Assembly (NCBI GenBank): GCA_907163375.1
Contig: CAJQUW010007984.1
Location: forward strand, 62,001 to 126,000
Direction: 5' to 3'
DNA: 64,000 nt
Source of the DNA: Prostheceraeus crozeri
Lineage: Eukaryota; Platyhelminthes; Polycladida; Euryleptidae
The position numbers and the translations under genes were made by a program. The notes below the pieces were generated by a model, which saw only the letters and a program-made list of their open reading frames with translations, searched no databases and was not told the origin of the DNA. Positions 1 to 11,540 of the stretch are shown here, in pieces. How positions within the stretch are numbered: the first letter of the stretch is position 1; each line of letters starts with the position of its first letter.

Positions 1-83
1 GAGATGGACCTGATACAGTCAGAACTTTATTACATTGAAGTCTGAAATCCATTATAATACTTTGAGATTCAACATTTGCATAA

Positions 84-450
84 TTAACGTCTAGAGCCAA
101 AGATATTACCCAATACGTTGCCCACGATAGGAGCTAGCATCGGTAGTAACGCTGGAAGGAAACCGCCCTTTTGTGTTAGAGTTTCCCTCTTTCTTTCAAG
201 GGTGACTTTAGGATCGGAGATGAAACGCAATTTCGTAGCATATCGCTTAAGTAACTTTCGTTGTTTTGGTGCTAATTTCTTCGTCCTCAACTTTCTCACA
301 TGAGAAAAATTTCACGAATGAATTTATCGTTAGCATGTCGTATAGCATTGTATCGCTGATTTGCTTTCATTCGTCGGAGAGCTTGAATGGCTGAAGAAAA
401 CTTTGAAGACTTTTGACTTTTACGTTTCGTCATTTTACGTTTCGCCATTT
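84..450 (-). pseudogene. pX-like basic core protein remains
   Basis: The minus strand encodes Lys/Arg-rich sequence followed by a hydrophobic Gly/Pro/Leu segment close to the C-terminus. That layout is typical of the adenovirus pX-like proteins of Polinton/adintovirus-like elements. It is the last gene of the minus-strand set and precedes an AATAAA-like signal near 26-31. It looks broken. Confidence 0.5.
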
Positions 451-506
451 TTCGTGTTAGTCTTTGCTAAAACCTATCTTTACCACATTTGCATAGGTAC
501 TAACTA

Positions 507-827
507 TTAGCATAAGTGGCACTCGAAATGAGCAATATCACAGTGGTTACATTTGCGAAGTTGAATGCAATTACGTATGAAACAGCGTTGACAAAAAGCG
601 TGCTTACATCTCTTGAAGATGCGCTTTTCATTTCCATCCTTTCGCTTACATACATCGCAACACATAGTTTCACCGTTACTGATGTCTATAGCAAGTCTTT
701 TTGAAGATATGAATTTGCTAGCCTTTTCTAAATAAAAGACGCATGTACAGAAGGAATATACTTCGAGAGTGAGCAGACATAGCTCGAAAACCAGTTGTGC
801 TACAATCAAGTACCACTGCATTTTCAA
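507..827 (-). CDS. RING-like zinc-binding protein of the virus-like element
   Basis: A 106-aa frame with a hydrophobic N-terminal third (possible membrane segment) and a C-terminal cysteine-rich domain: CxxC, then CKHAFC, CxxC-type pairs and a final HLC. The spacing resembles a C3HC4 RING finger. Its start overlaps the end of the next gene upstream by 4 bases, as expected of a compact viral-type gene array. RING proteins are common accessory genes in large DNA viruses and related elements. The exact role is unknown and no host relative is recognised. Confidence 0.45.
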   Translation of the reverse strand: MKMQWYLIVAQLVFELCLLTLEVYSFCTCVFYLEKASKFISSKRLAIDISNGETMCCDVCKRKDGNEKRIFKRCKHAFCQRCFIRNCIQLRKCNHCDIAHFECHLC

Positions 828-1234
828 TTTTTCTTTATGGAAAGTTGAATGTGAATATCTGAAATCGCTTCAATCACTAGACTGCTACCATGATGGTTAA
901 ATGCGTTAAGACGTTCAGCAATTTTTATCATATGTCTTTTAAAAAATTCTTCGGGGTGATCTACCACTTCCATTGAATAAGAAGCAAAATGGAAAGAGCG
1001 ACTTTCTACCTCTTCCTTTCCAAAATGACTAAACTTAATTTTCGCAACTAATCGCGCCATGACAATGCTATCAGAGAATGTATTCATTAACTCTAGAAAT
1101 AGAGTGCTAGCATCATCGACCACTGCTTCGATGTCGGTCTCATCTATATGAAAATTTATCACATAATCTTGAACAGCTCCTTTTAAACTTTGCCTATGAA
1201 AATGTAATGTTCCGCAGTCGTTTGAGAAAGACAT
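824..1234 (-). CDS. Polymerase N-terminal-like protein piece of the virus-like element
   Basis: A 136-aa frame. Its C-terminal part (FF.RHMIKIAERLNAF followed by a GSSLVIEAI-type segment and an IHIQL strand) resembles the region found upstream of protein-primed family B polymerases in Polinton/adintovirus-like elements. It is tightly packed between two other minus-strand frames. This is pattern recognition only; a profile search would decide. Confidence 0.35.
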   Translation of the reverse strand: MSFSNDCGTLHFHRQSLKGAVQDYVINFHIDETDIEAVVDDASTLFLELMNTFSDSIVMARLVAKIKFSHFGKEEVESRSFHFASYSMEVVDHPEEFFKRHMIKIAERLNAFNHHGSSLVIEAISDIHIQLSIKKN

Positions 1235-1321
1235 GATCGCCCTTTATCTAACCCATCCATTGCATGAAAACAACAACTCTTCTCATAGTAACATTTATTG
1301 AATAACGGTAACAAGCATGCA

Positions 1322-1831
1322 TTATAAATCGATGGTTTGAAACAGATAAAATAGATACAGCTGATAACTATCATACAGCGAGCAATGATAACCATACAGG
1401 ACTTTGGCAGTGCTGAGGTAAGGAGGAAAGAAGCATTGGTTATGAACGTAGCTACTACAACGAACAGACAAAATAGGAACACACAAATCCTTAAAACGTT
1501 TCGTGACTTCATGATAATGTTGATTCACTCTACTATCCCAAGGCGGGAGCAAAATATCATCAATGATTAGATTGGGAAATATTGAAACAGAACAAAAAAA
1601 AACATTGAAAGCAGCTAACCATCGTTTAAAGTCAATAAGAAGAGCACTCTCACAAGAAAAGCCATAGTCCTGCAAATATTTCAGATTAAGTCCATGAATG
1701 TGTTTTCTCGCCCATTGATCAACATTGGGATTGCAGTTGGCATGTTGATGATAGACACTAACAATCTGATATGTCCAATTGTTCATAGCAATAGCACTGA
1801 GCTCCTGTACAGGTTCACCCTCACAATCCAT
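1322..1831 (-). CDS. DEDD-exonuclease-like protein piece of the virus-like element
   Basis: A 169-aa frame beginning MDCEGEPVQELSAI, then HxHxxC-like and KHIHGLN blocks. The DxE motif, the QELSAI context and the HGLN block recall the RNase H-fold (DEDD-type) exonuclease part of family B polymerase regions in aquatic Polinton-like elements. It sits in the expected order next to the polymerase N-terminal-like frame. The element is fossil and no activity is implied. Confidence 0.4.
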   Translation of the reverse strand: MDCEGEPVQELSAIAMNNWTYQIVSVYHQHANCNPNVDQWARKHIHGLNLKYLQDYGFSCESALLIDFKRWLAAFNVFFCSVSIFPNLIIDDILLPPWDSRVNQHYHEVTKRFKDLCVPILSVRCSSYVHNQCFFPPYLSTAKVLYGYHCSLYDSYQLYLFYLFQTIDL

Positions 1832-1883
1832 AAAAATGATGATAGAAGCCTAAAACGGAAATTTACACATCTAAGGAAACGTT

Positions 1884-2132
1884 CTATAACATATTACAAA
1901 ATGAAGAATTACATCGATGCTTTTCACGACAAAATACACAAATGATATGATGGCAACGAAGAAGTAAAATGTATCTAATAAGGCCACGTCTACGACACTC
2001 AAAGCACATAAGCGAATTGTCATAGGGTAGAGTAAGGAAAGGACTAGTAATTCTCCTTCTTTGATTTGCGTTTTGATGCAGCATTCTTCTCCGACTTGCG
2101 CTTCGTACCACTGCTGTTAAGGATTTGATCAA
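1884..2132 (-). CDS. Small cysteine-rich (RING-like) protein of the virus-like element
   Basis: An 82-aa frame with an Arg-rich N-terminus and CxxC, CHHxxC and CxxxxxC blocks (LMCFECRRRG, RCHHIICVFC). This is a minimal zinc-ribbon or RING-like pattern, similar in layout to the 106-aa frame at 507-827. Function unknown. Confidence 0.35.
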   Translation of the reverse strand: MIKSLTAVVRSASRRRMLHQNANQRRRITSPFLTLPYDNSLMCFECRRRGLIRYILLLRCHHIICVFCREKHRCNSSFCNML

Positions 2133-2198
2133 TTATGTCGTCCACGTTGGGTGGTTTTGGAATATATAGGATGGATTCCATATGCATGGAGAGAGAGG

Positions 2199-2657
2199 CT
2201 ATTTTTTATCCTTGTGACGACCATAATATAGCCCATTCACTTTGAAAAGGATATCCCAAGTACCTTCTCCGAGCTCGTCGCATGTGATGGGTGTTGAATG
2301 ATCTCCCTCCTTCTTATAGTAAGTGCACCAATGTGATACCGGTAGGCAAATTTGATTACCATCCCAAATCTTTCTATAGGGAGTATCCTTGTCATCTCTC
2401 GCCTTCCACTCTTGAGCAAGAGGAGTAGGAATGTCCATATTTAATGTTACGTACTCCTCAATAATATCAAGTTGGTGGCGAATGTACGGACTCACGGGGA
2501 TCAGTATGTAGTCCCCATACTGATTGTGCATTATCTTGACATCCGTGGAAGGGAGCATTCCCGTTTGGAGTACTACGCTATGATCATCATAACGCAAGAC
2601 TTGTTTAAATTTACGCTGTAGCGGTGTAGGATTATGTACCTTGGTTGTTTCTTCCAC
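2199..2657 (-). CDS. 152-aa conserved-looking protein of the virus-like element
   Basis: The longest frame of the set, closest to the TATA-like box and so the first gene of a minus-strand transcript. It is rich in aromatic residues and charged turns (YGDYILIPVSPY; WDILFKVNGLYYG) and predicts a compact globular protein without membrane segments. No domain is recognised with certainty. The frame begins at a non-ATG codon, so the true start must lie upstream. Confidence 0.4.
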   Translation of the reverse strand: MEETTKVHNPTPLQRKFKQVLRYDDHSVVLQTGMLPSTDVKIMHNQYGDYILIPVSPYIRHQLDIIEEYVTLNMDIPTPLAQEWKARDDKDTPYRKIWDGNQICLPVSHWCTYYKKEGDHSTPITCDELGEGTWDILFKVNGLYYGRHKDKK

Positions 2658-2916
2658 TGGCCTCAGTTGTAGATGATCTGATCGTAGCGAACCTTGTAAC
2701 GTTTGACCGCCATTTTGTCCTACTAGTGCAGCAGATGGAGTAGATGACTGAAAATGAAAAAGATTGTATTAAGTTTACGTTCAAGGGAGGAGAGGGAGGA
2801 AAGTAGCGACTTACCATTTTAGTTGGATAATAGAATAGGGAACTAGAGAGAGAGAAAATGTGCGTCCGTCACTCGTGTGATTCAACGATGGAATGATTCT
2901 CACTGTGGAAGGCTCG

Positions 2917-2928
2917 CTATTTATATAG
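2917..2928 (-). promoter_or_regulatory. TATA-like box for the minus-strand fossil genes
   Basis: Read on the minus strand this is TATATAAATAGC, a near-perfect TATA box. It lies about 90 bp upstream of the first ATG of the minus-strand gene array, a normal spacing for a promoter. Confidence 0.5.
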
Positions 2929-2974
2929 AAATGCTTGATTCTCATTGGATGATGATTCTCATTGGACAATAACA

Positions 2975-3975
2975 TCAAGCTGATTCCAAATCTGGCCTCC
3001 GTTTACCAATCCGAGCCTTCATTCGCCCGCTGGAGCTGTTTCTTGGGAAATTCTAACTCTGTCATTTTTCGTCAATCTCCCAAAATCTTAAATGGCGTCT
3101 CACATCTAAACGAAGACAGATATGAACAAGCCGTTTCTTTCAGTGATTTTGTCTCACTCTTAGCTTTCAAACGAGCTATTGCACGACTTTCTACGATCTC
3201 TAGAACCAAAGTTGGAAGATCGGTGCCGGGGGGGGGGCGTCAGCGAAACTTTTTCTCTCCGATTGACTTGAAACTCACCATACCGATGCAGAATTTCACG
3301 CTGAATCCGAATCTGGCGTCCGTTTTCCCATCCGATGGTTCGTTTTGGTGCTACAGCCCAAAACGACCAAAATTCTAACTCTTTCGTTTTTTCGCCAATC
3401 TCCCAAATCTTAAATGGTGTCTCACATCTAAACAAAGACAGATATGAACAAGCCGATTCTTTCAGTGAATTTGTCTCACTCTTAGCTTTCAAACGAGCTA
3501 TTGCACGACAAAATCCGTCCACTGGAAGCCAAGATCGAAGCTAGCTCTCCCGAGGGGGGGTCAGTGAAATTTGATGAAAAATGTTTTGGTGAAGGTCCCA
3601 GGTCGAAATGACACACTCTGGAAAATTTTCAAAATTTTACCCATACAAAGTCACTCTGACACTAAGGATTTTTTCAGGTGAGCTCCGACCTAAAATCTTG
3701 TAACAGCTCTAACTTTTGAACGGCTGGTCCGATTGACTCGCGGCAAAAATGTCGTCAAGCAGTTTTTTCTCCTCTTTCAAACGAGTAGCTGTAAGACAAA
3801 ATCCGTCCACTAGAACCAAAGTTAGAAGATTGCTGTCGGGGGGGGGGGTCAGTGAAATTTGATGAAAAATGTTTTGGTGAAGGTCCCAGGTCGAAATGAC
3901 ACACTTTGGAAAATTTTCAAAATTTTACCCATACAAAGCCACTCTGACACAGGATTTTTTCAGGTGAGCTACGAC
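2975..3975. repeat. Tandem array of about 300-bp units with G-runs
   Basis: About three diverged units. The block starting aattctaactct is at 3049 and again at 3373, and a block starting tcagtgaaatttgatg is at about 3551 and again at 3850. Each unit holds a 7-12 base G-run (about 3229, 3554, 3838) at 290-325-bp spacing. The copies are highly similar (mostly single substitutions), so the array is young or homogenised. Short frames inside it simply repeat the unit and are not genes. Confidence 0.8.
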
Positions 3976-3979
3976 AGTC

Positions 3980-4150
3980 CACCCTCCCAACCTGGCCGGC
4001 ACACCACGCCAACCTGGCCGGCACACCACGCCAACCTGGACAGCACATCACCGCGCGCTACGACGGCCGGCCAGAGGGGGGGGGCGTCAGACGCGAAGCA
4101 ACACGGCGGCACACCACGACCGACTCGACGGACAGGAGGGGGGGGACGTC
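3980..4150. repeat. GC-rich block with 22-bp tandem repeats
   Basis: Three near-identical 22-bp units (aacctggccggcacaccacg) follow the larger array, then G-runs at about 4076 and 4137. GC content is far above the surroundings. Probably minisatellite sequence. Confidence 0.7.
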
Positions 4151-4984
4151 AGCGACGGCGGCCATCTTGCGCTATCCAGAAGTGGAGTTTTACTTACTAC
4201 TAACGTCGAATTAGTGAGGAGAAAAATAAGACAAAACATCTTGTCATGCTGAGCATGAAGGGCATGATCGCGAAAGCCGCCACTGCCATCACCTGTCGAT
4301 GCTCGTCGACAATGCACACTTGTGTCTCAACTGGGAAGACTACATGTGCGTTGTAGACAAAAGTCTATTATCCAGTGTCAGTCTATTAATTATCAGTCTA
4401 TTAACAAATCTCTAGCACTATCACTGACCCTTTGAAATTTGCTTGTCAATAATAATTCACTATCAAACACCTGTTTCTGTGTGGTCGCCCCAGATCGAAG
4501 CGCATGCAGCGAGAGAAGCAACCCGAGTGACGGTTTTGGTGCATGAACTATGAACAACTGTGTTGACCAGCTGATTGGCGCGTTTTTAGCCTTTCCACAG
4601 TCGCTACTCATCACACCATCGGTGATGCACTCTCAACTGAAGTCTGACCCAGATCTAACCGTACGCCATCAGCTACTAGCTGCATCTGTCTCACTGAATT
4701 TGGCCTAGTGTCGCGTCCTTTATTGATATTGACATTTCATCATATTCATTTCATCTGTTAATTTACGTTCGATTATTTTAGCACTCTTCCATCTAGTACT
4801 CAGATTCGCACTAAGATAGGACTGAATGATTTACAGTATAGGCATCGCAGGAGATTGGGAATAGTACCAGTGAAATCGCATTGATCTCTTCTTCTATTGG
4901 TTTTGCGCTCATGGAGGTCCCGTTGCAATGGCGCAAAATGTCTTTGACTAGAGATGTCTGCTTTAAGATCTGCACACCGTTTCA
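4151..4984. other. No gene recognised
   Basis: Unique-looking AT-moderate sequence. The short frames have no recognisable domain. Confidence 0.5.
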
Positions 4985-5260
4985 TAAATAACTACACAAA
5001 AATGTTAACCCATTTTCAAATGTTTTCACCCATTTTCAGTTTGGAAATCCTGGTTTAATTTTGATAAACGATATGCCATACCATATGAAAACTGATGCTC
5101 CATAGATTATTTTGGCATGCATTTTGCTATCTGAAGTGGTCAGTTGTGGTCAGTAGGCCCTGCGAAAGAAAATTAAGCGTTTTCTTTGATGCAGGATTTC
5201 AATATGAAGACGACAAAATTTTTTAATGAGAATTGACAGATAGTGTGAGCTAGCATTCAG
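4985..5260 (+). repeat. Dispersed repeat, copy 1
   Basis: This stretch matches 16560-16830 in the opposite orientation. Shared blocks include the cttgatgcaggattt-like segment, gacgacaaaa and the cagttgtggtcagtagg region. Identity is roughly 75-80% by eye. The element type is unknown. Confidence 0.65.
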
Positions 5261-8200
5261 CCTCATCATGATGTAAAGATTTTAAGATTCGTTGAATGTA
5301 CAAAAAGATACAGTACCAATAAGTTCTACCAAACCATTGCTACTAAAAGAAGATCTGACGCGATTTTTCAATGATAAAGATGCTCAATTTCAAAAAACTT
5401 TATATCATGTGAAAGGTTGTGTTTAATACTTTAAATTGGCAAAGCATTTAGGTTGTGCCTAGTCAGTTGTGGTCAGCAGACTTAAAAATATGAATTCATT
5501 CACTGATGCCTACAAACTACGGAATGCAGAAAATTAAGATTATTGCCATTGAATCGGGCTCTTGTTAAGCTTTCAGATGATCTATTGTTTCGAGAAATAA
5601 AGAGTTTCGAGAACATTTAGAGATTTTCGACAACAATCCTTGATCTGCACACGAAGGTTTGGCTCTGTACCTATTCACAAACAATAGCAATCTCTTCGCG
5701 CCGTAATCGCTACACTGGCAGTGGCCTGACTGGCGTCCGATCAATGAATCGACAAGATTTTTAGCAACTCAATCAATGATGATAGGAGGACAAGCTAATG
5801 CCGACATAATGATCAGCTATGAAGCAGCAAACTTCCAATCACTAATTACTTCATTTAATTAGGGAAACCACACTGTTTCCTAAGCCTAGTGTCTTGACTG
5901 GTCAAGTGAATAAATTTAGTTAAATTCAGCTCAATGTGCTCACGATTAAATTTTATGATGATAAGAGAAAGATAAAACAGCTTTTCGTGGTGTGCAACGA
6001 TTTCGGGAACGGACTGTATATGCAAGGCTGTTTTACTTGGGCTATACTTCCTAAAATTCACCCAATTTTTCGGCTACTGGTGGTCTACTCCCAAAAATTT
6101 GTGAATCCGCCGCTGATGTTTATTCTACTGTCGATTATTCGTATTAAACCAGATGAAAACAAGATTCTTTCGATGAATATTCATCAATAGGGACAAAAGT
6201 ATCAAAATTTTTGTAAAAAACCGAAAATCTCACCATCGATTTGAAAGCAGACTGTGATGCAATCTTTTCTCTCGTCATTCGGGAGTTCTTCACTGTCATT
6301 TACTCGCAAGCAGGCTAACGAATTTCGTTGGGTGAGACGATCGATTTATTTTGAATAGACAACTGACTTTACTTATCCCAAGATCACTGATCCCGTCAAA
6401 TTAGATGATTCGCGCGCCCATTCCAGTGTCCGACGTATGTCTATCCATTAATTTTGAAATGTCTGGTTAAGAAAAAGCATATCTTCCATATGTAGTGCGG
6501 AGGAGACATGCAGAAAGTCAGGAAAGGGGCAAGTTTGGCATCATCTGTTACTGCGGAACATTTGTATGTATGCATGTAAATGCAAATTGTCTTCCTTGTG
6601 ACAGTTGAATAAAAAAAAGAGCACCAAGCCATACCAGACCACTTCAATACGAAGGGGCGCCAATAATGCCGGTTTTTATGCCCATTGACGGAGAAAATCG
6701 CTTCATATGAAAACAAAATGTCAAATAAGTATATGTCCCGTTATAATCAGTGCCATCCATAAGTCGAGAGAGTGCATTCAATTCCATTTTTCATTCAAAA
6801 TAGTCTCCGGTAAGATGCCTCAAATCCCGAAGTTTGCATGGATAAAATATCTAGGCTTTCATGATCCATCGCACTGTTGTGCAAGGAAAATTGAGGTCTT
6901 CTAAAGATCGTTTTGTTGACTTCTCCGGACTTTTCCTACCACACCTTCCTCGATTGGTTTTGATGAGATCAGACCAGAGTCCGACCAGACCTCAAAGCAT
7001 AATGTACACTGTAATTCAACTGATTCTGCTGGGAATCGTGTCGTCTTTTAGTATCACATCTGATGCGCTTATCAAAGATTGTGGCCTGTAATACCCTCAA
7101 CGGGGTGCTCATAGCCCGCCAGGTTTGAGCGGCGCCAAAAAATTCTCAATAAAAAGGGTGCGAAAGCGAGCTTTTCTGAACGGTTCTTGAAAATTAAGTC
7201 TCCTACGAGTATTGGTCCACCCATTGCATCCACCAGTGCATTCGAGCTTTTTTAGTAAATGAGTGAGCGAGCGAGGCTTTGGCCGTTCATGGTGAGTGCA
7301 ACTGAGTGCATGGGGTATTCCAGCTACTACCGCATAACTGAACTGAACTAGGAATTTGTTGTTCATGAATTGAAGAACGAGCTGAACTGCTGGTTTCTCA
7401 ATTCTTCCTATTGCTATCGATATCGTAATATTGATACATTGACAGTGCTTTTTCCCATGTCTAGTCTACAATGCTACGCATTTTGTAGCCTTGCATTTAA
7501 ACTCTAAATTTCATGTTCAATTGCCTGAATGCGTAGGCAGTACCAGTACTGATCAGTGAAATTGCAGCTATTAAGGTTTGGTATCAGCTTCAACCTTGAA
7601 TGTAAATTACGTAGGAATGATTCGTGATTACAGAATTAATGAATATTCTTGAATAGAACACAATTTGAATTTTCTTTGCAACAAATTGTCTATTTATTTT
7701 TAAGATGCCGATAAAAGTAGACATCTATCCACATTATTGGGCAAGCCATAAACCAAGAATGTAGATCCCTAATTAAAAGTTACCTCTGCACCCGTCTCAA
7801 ACTTAAAGAAGAAACCCGCCTCCAAGCAAAAAAGCCGCCACTGCCTACACAGACCTAGAGCAAACCTGCGCTAGTGGCTTTTTTCAACAGCCATATCCAC
7901 TTTCGAGGAGAAAGGCCGCCTCCGACCACCTGCGCCTCTACAGCCCCGTCATATGGTGAACGAGCTGAGCGAATGGACTTTTGCAGTGAACTGGACGATC
8001 GCTTTGCGCATTTTCAATATGAACTAAGTGATGGATGAATTGAAAAAATTGCCTCTGAGCAATTTAATTTAAGAAAAACACCAATTCTGACAGTTTGCAC
8101 ATGTGTCTGCATTGTACAAGGTGGAATAATCTTTTACGACCTGTTATGGAAAGTAATTGCGTTAATGTCACCCAAACTTTTTTATGAAAGCAGCATGTAT

Positions 8201-8574
8201 CAAATGGAAAGATGGTGCACTATGCACTATGCACTATGCAGCGCTTTTTGTGCGATAGACCCCTATTGGTGAGCACATTCGAAGAAGATGGATTGGTGGA
8301 CAAACACCAATTGATTGATCATCATCTTCAAAATGTCTAAACCTGACACCACAAGACGTTTGGTTGAATAAGGAATGCAGTTCCCCAGCAGCTAGGAGTA
8401 TACAGTAGCTTCAATGTCCTTGATAGACAAATGGAAGAATTTTTGGCACTGAGATTCCTTTCGACATGGTTCGACGCACTATGAGAAACTTTATTAAACT
8501 GCTTCCATCGATCAGTTGAAGCTGAAGTTGACATCATTGAGCAGAATTTTTCGGATTTGTCAATGACATAATTG
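5261..8574. other. No gene recognised; short 7-bp triplication
   Basis: A diverged echo of the 5.1-kb repeat (cagttgtggtcagc) recurs near 5464. A perfect triplication of the 7-mer gcactat sits at about 8217-8240. No coding potential with recognisable domains is seen on either strand. Confidence 0.5.
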
Positions 8575-9870
8575 TCATCATCATCATCATCAGCCTTTCT
8601 TTCCACTGCTGGCAGATGGCCTCCACTCCCTCCTCAAGTTTCTTCGATCTGGCGCTTTCTGAATCCAGTTGATTCCGCTTTTTTCCTCAATATCGTCTCC
8701 CCATCTTCTCATTGGCCTTCCTCTTCGCCTTGGTCTTTCTAGCGGCATCCATTCCGTTACTTTCTTGGCCCATTTGTTGTTGCCCATTCCGGCTAGGTGT
8801 CCTGCCCAGTGTTCCTTCATCGTTCTGATTTTACTCGTTATGTCAATGATTCTCGTCCTTTCTCTGATGTTCTCGTTCCGTGTTTTGTCCTTCCTCTCGA
8901 TGTTTAGTATTCCTCTTTCCATACTTCTTAGTGCCACAGCAAGTTTCCATTCTTGTCTTTTTGTCAGTGTCCACGTTTCTGCACCATACGTCATTGATGG
9001 TACTATGACCGCATCAAACAACCTTCGCTTCAGGCATATTGGGATGCTCCTGTGTTTGAGTAGTTTGCTGTATTGTCTGAACCTTCTCCAACCAGTATTT
9101 TTTGGGATATATTTCTCTCTCTGATCTATTTTCTCTCTGCCAATTTCGTTATTTGCTGTTAGCCACTTTCCAAGATTCCAAGTATTCATTTACTTCTTCT
9201 AGATTTTCTCCATCAATTTGAATTCCTTATCGCGTTGTTCACTTTTCTATTTGATTTCACATAACTTTTGTTTTCTTCTTGTTCATTTTCATGCCATCTT
9301 TCCTTCTTTCTTCGTTTTATGATGTTATGATTCTCTGCACGTCTTCTTCTGTATCCGCAAATAGTATTATATCATCAGTAAATCTGAGATTGTTTAGTTT
9401 TCTCCGTTTATTCTGGTTCCTTCGCTGATGTCTACTCTTCGAAATATTTCTTCTAATGCTGCTGTGAAGAGAATTGGTAATAAAGTATCAACCTGACGTA
9501 CTCCCTTTATGATTTCACCTTTTCACTCATTATGTCGGTTCTGATCTGTGCTGTACCAACGTCGTATGCTTTTTCCAGGATGTTAATAAACTTCGTTTGT
9601 ACTCCTTGATTTACTAGAGCATTAAATACTGCTTTGCGCTTAATGGAGTCAAAGGCCTTTTCGTAGTCAATGAAGGCCATATTTAGAGGTATTTGGCATT
9701 CATTTGCTTCTTAAGGACTTGTGTGACCGTGTGGAGTTGGTCAATAGTTGAATATCCTTTGCGATATGCAGCTTGTTCAGGGGGTTGATTGTCCTCCAAT
9801 ATGTTTGATATTCTTCGTTTCACGACTATGTGATTTATGACTATGGTGCGGATGTAGGCCAGGGTTGGAA
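8575..9870 (-). mobile_element. RTE-like LINE, 5'-truncated 3' half
   Basis: The minus strand encodes the reverse transcriptase and C-terminal region of an RTE/HmRTE-like endonuclease-RT. From 9880 downward come RT finger motifs (QAAYRKGYSTIDQLH), then AFIDYEKAFDS near 9655-9690, RFTDDIILFAD near 9360-9400, and at 9189-8590 a 199-aa C-terminal frame with YGAETWTLTKRQEWKL and a GRPMRRWGDDI tail. The frame is broken between 9190 and 9680. The stop codon at 8590-8592 is the first unit of six TGA triplets (8575-8592) that form the 3' tail, a typical RTE ending. The 5' end abuts the ACCGG repeat at 9860. No endonuclease domain remains, so it is a dead copy. Confidence 0.85.
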
Positions 9871-9935
9871 CCGGTCGCAAATTTTGAAGACCGGCAGGTC
9901 AGCTTCTCATCACGCCGGCCGGCAGGTTAATTAAA
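9860..9935 (+). repeat. ACCGG-rich repeat end (AGGGTTGGAACCG family)
   Basis: Starts with agggttggaaccg, identical over 13 bp to 54235-54247, then alternates ACCGG and GCCGGCCGGC motifs. This looks like one end of a non-autonomous DNA transposon with subterminal ACCGG repeats. The other end was not found. Confidence 0.5.
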
Positions 9936-11473
9936 TTAGAGTCATGTTGACCGCTGACGACATTCAGTCTAGAAAAAATTGCTTGGTCAATCATTAAAAC
10001 ATTAAGAGCATGTAAAGGGAACATAATTTGAGAGTATCTACGTGTATGCATTGTGATATTTCGAGCTATTCTTTAAACCGATGTGACAAAAAACTATCTG
10101 CAACTTAAACAGTAGTTGAAAAACCTTACTTTTATCTCAAATACACTCCAATATCATTCTCATTCCTATCAGAGAATTTTGAAGGCTTGTATATTCTCAA
10201 CTATCAGAGAGAGCGCGCGAATTATTCCAGATCTTGCATAATTTCACTACATGGGATAGTTTATATAACACGTAAAGCTTAGAGATGCAATGAGTAATGG
10301 ATTTCAGTGCAATGTGGGCCCTACTACCAGAACATTTGACAGTGAATCATGGATAAGTGGTGGGTGGTTAAACGCGTGCGTAAGGGTTGTGGGGGATGTG
10401 GGGAAATAAATTATTGGGGGGGGGGTATAGGAGTGCCATGAGGCCAACAGGCTCTGCCTGCTCTAGATTGAACACAAGAAATTGCCGTCCTATTTTTTCT
10501 GTCTACTCTTTTCCCAAAGTTGGCCTACCAGCTAACCCAACTGACGACGGCAGAAGCGGTAGACTAACTCAACTGTTTCAGTACATTTCTATCCGCACAC
10601 CGTAACCGTCGTTCGATGAAGTGTCATACAATAAAAACTGCTGCTCTCATTATGACTGACGCCTACCACGGTGCTTTGCCTACCGAGTCACAGCGCCTGC
10701 TTTGAATGAAATCACGTGATTTCTTGCAACTGCACCCGTCACCATCACCATGAAAACTAAACTCGCTCGGATTTGCTTGAAGCTATTTTCCGCACAAAGT
10801 GACGGTTAGACCGGACAAGGTCATCTGACTGCACCCAGCCGCATGAAGTCACAAAAGTCGATCCTGCTCTTCAATGCGGGCCTCATTTCGAGTGCTCTAT
10901 CATGACTCTGCTGACGCTGCCACTATGTTGGAACATCATTGCTGAAGACGGGTTGAGGAACACTTCACAGACGTCTCGTTTCCATTGCAAGTTTCATTAT
11001 ACACAACTCCCTCCTCCTAGCAACTTGAACGAAACATATCAATATGCATTTAACCGAGCTCATTCCACAAAATTTAAGACCGACTTTTGTTTATACACAT
11101 TATGCAGTGATCTCAGAACCGTGAGCAAGCTTACAAATCAGAGCTTTCTTTCATCTATCTCTCCGCCGATGCGTGGCGACATCAAATGTCATATTTCTCC
11201 AAGTTCGAGCATATATGTCGGCATATGCAACTACAAAAGAACGTTACAATGAAAATCCCCCCATCATCCAAGATACTAATACATTCTTCACGAGTCACGA
11301 CGAATACATCGCTTCTAGAAATTGCTGACAAGTTAAAAACGCATCCTGTGAATTTTTTGTGACCTATTCTAATTTTCGTCGACATTATGCTGCAACTGCA
11401 ATTGGATTGAATGCACACTAAGTTATGTCACGAAATTTTAGACAAACTTCGTTCTACACACTTGTATGCAGGC
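9936..11473. other. No gene recognised
   Basis: Contains a G-run at about 10419-10427. Short frames lack recognisable domains. Confidence 0.45.
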
Positions 11474-11498
11474 CAAAAAAAAATAAAAAAAAAAAAAA

Positions 11499-11537
<39 letters not shown>
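11474..11537 (+). repeat. Poly(A)-rich tract
   Basis: About 64 bases, almost all A with rare T and C. It could be the tail of a retroposed sequence, but no clear element lies directly upstream. Confidence 0.8.

Positions 11538-11540
<3 letters not shown>

Larger units (their letters stand above)
1..2960 (-). mobile_element. Polinton/adintovirus-like element, partial fossil
   Basis: A compact run of short minus-strand reading frames fills this stretch and ends at a TATA-like box near 2920. The set is a basic protein with a hydrophobic GGFLPALLPMLAP segment (pX-like), two small cysteine-rich proteins, a piece resembling the N-terminal part of family B viral polymerases, a DxE exonuclease-like piece and a 152-aa protein. 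This matches the accessory gene set of Polinton/adintovirus-like elements. An AATAAA on the minus strand lies near 26-31. The element runs off the left edge of the window; no capsid or ATPase gene is visible here. It looks partly decayed with at least a few breaks, and is treated as a fossil. Family assignment rests on remembered motifs. Confidence 0.55.

Noticed and set aside
3049-3544. Repeated frames as a repeat-containing protein gene
   Set aside because: The similarity is at DNA level across all frames, with a G-run in each unit, as expected for a satellite.
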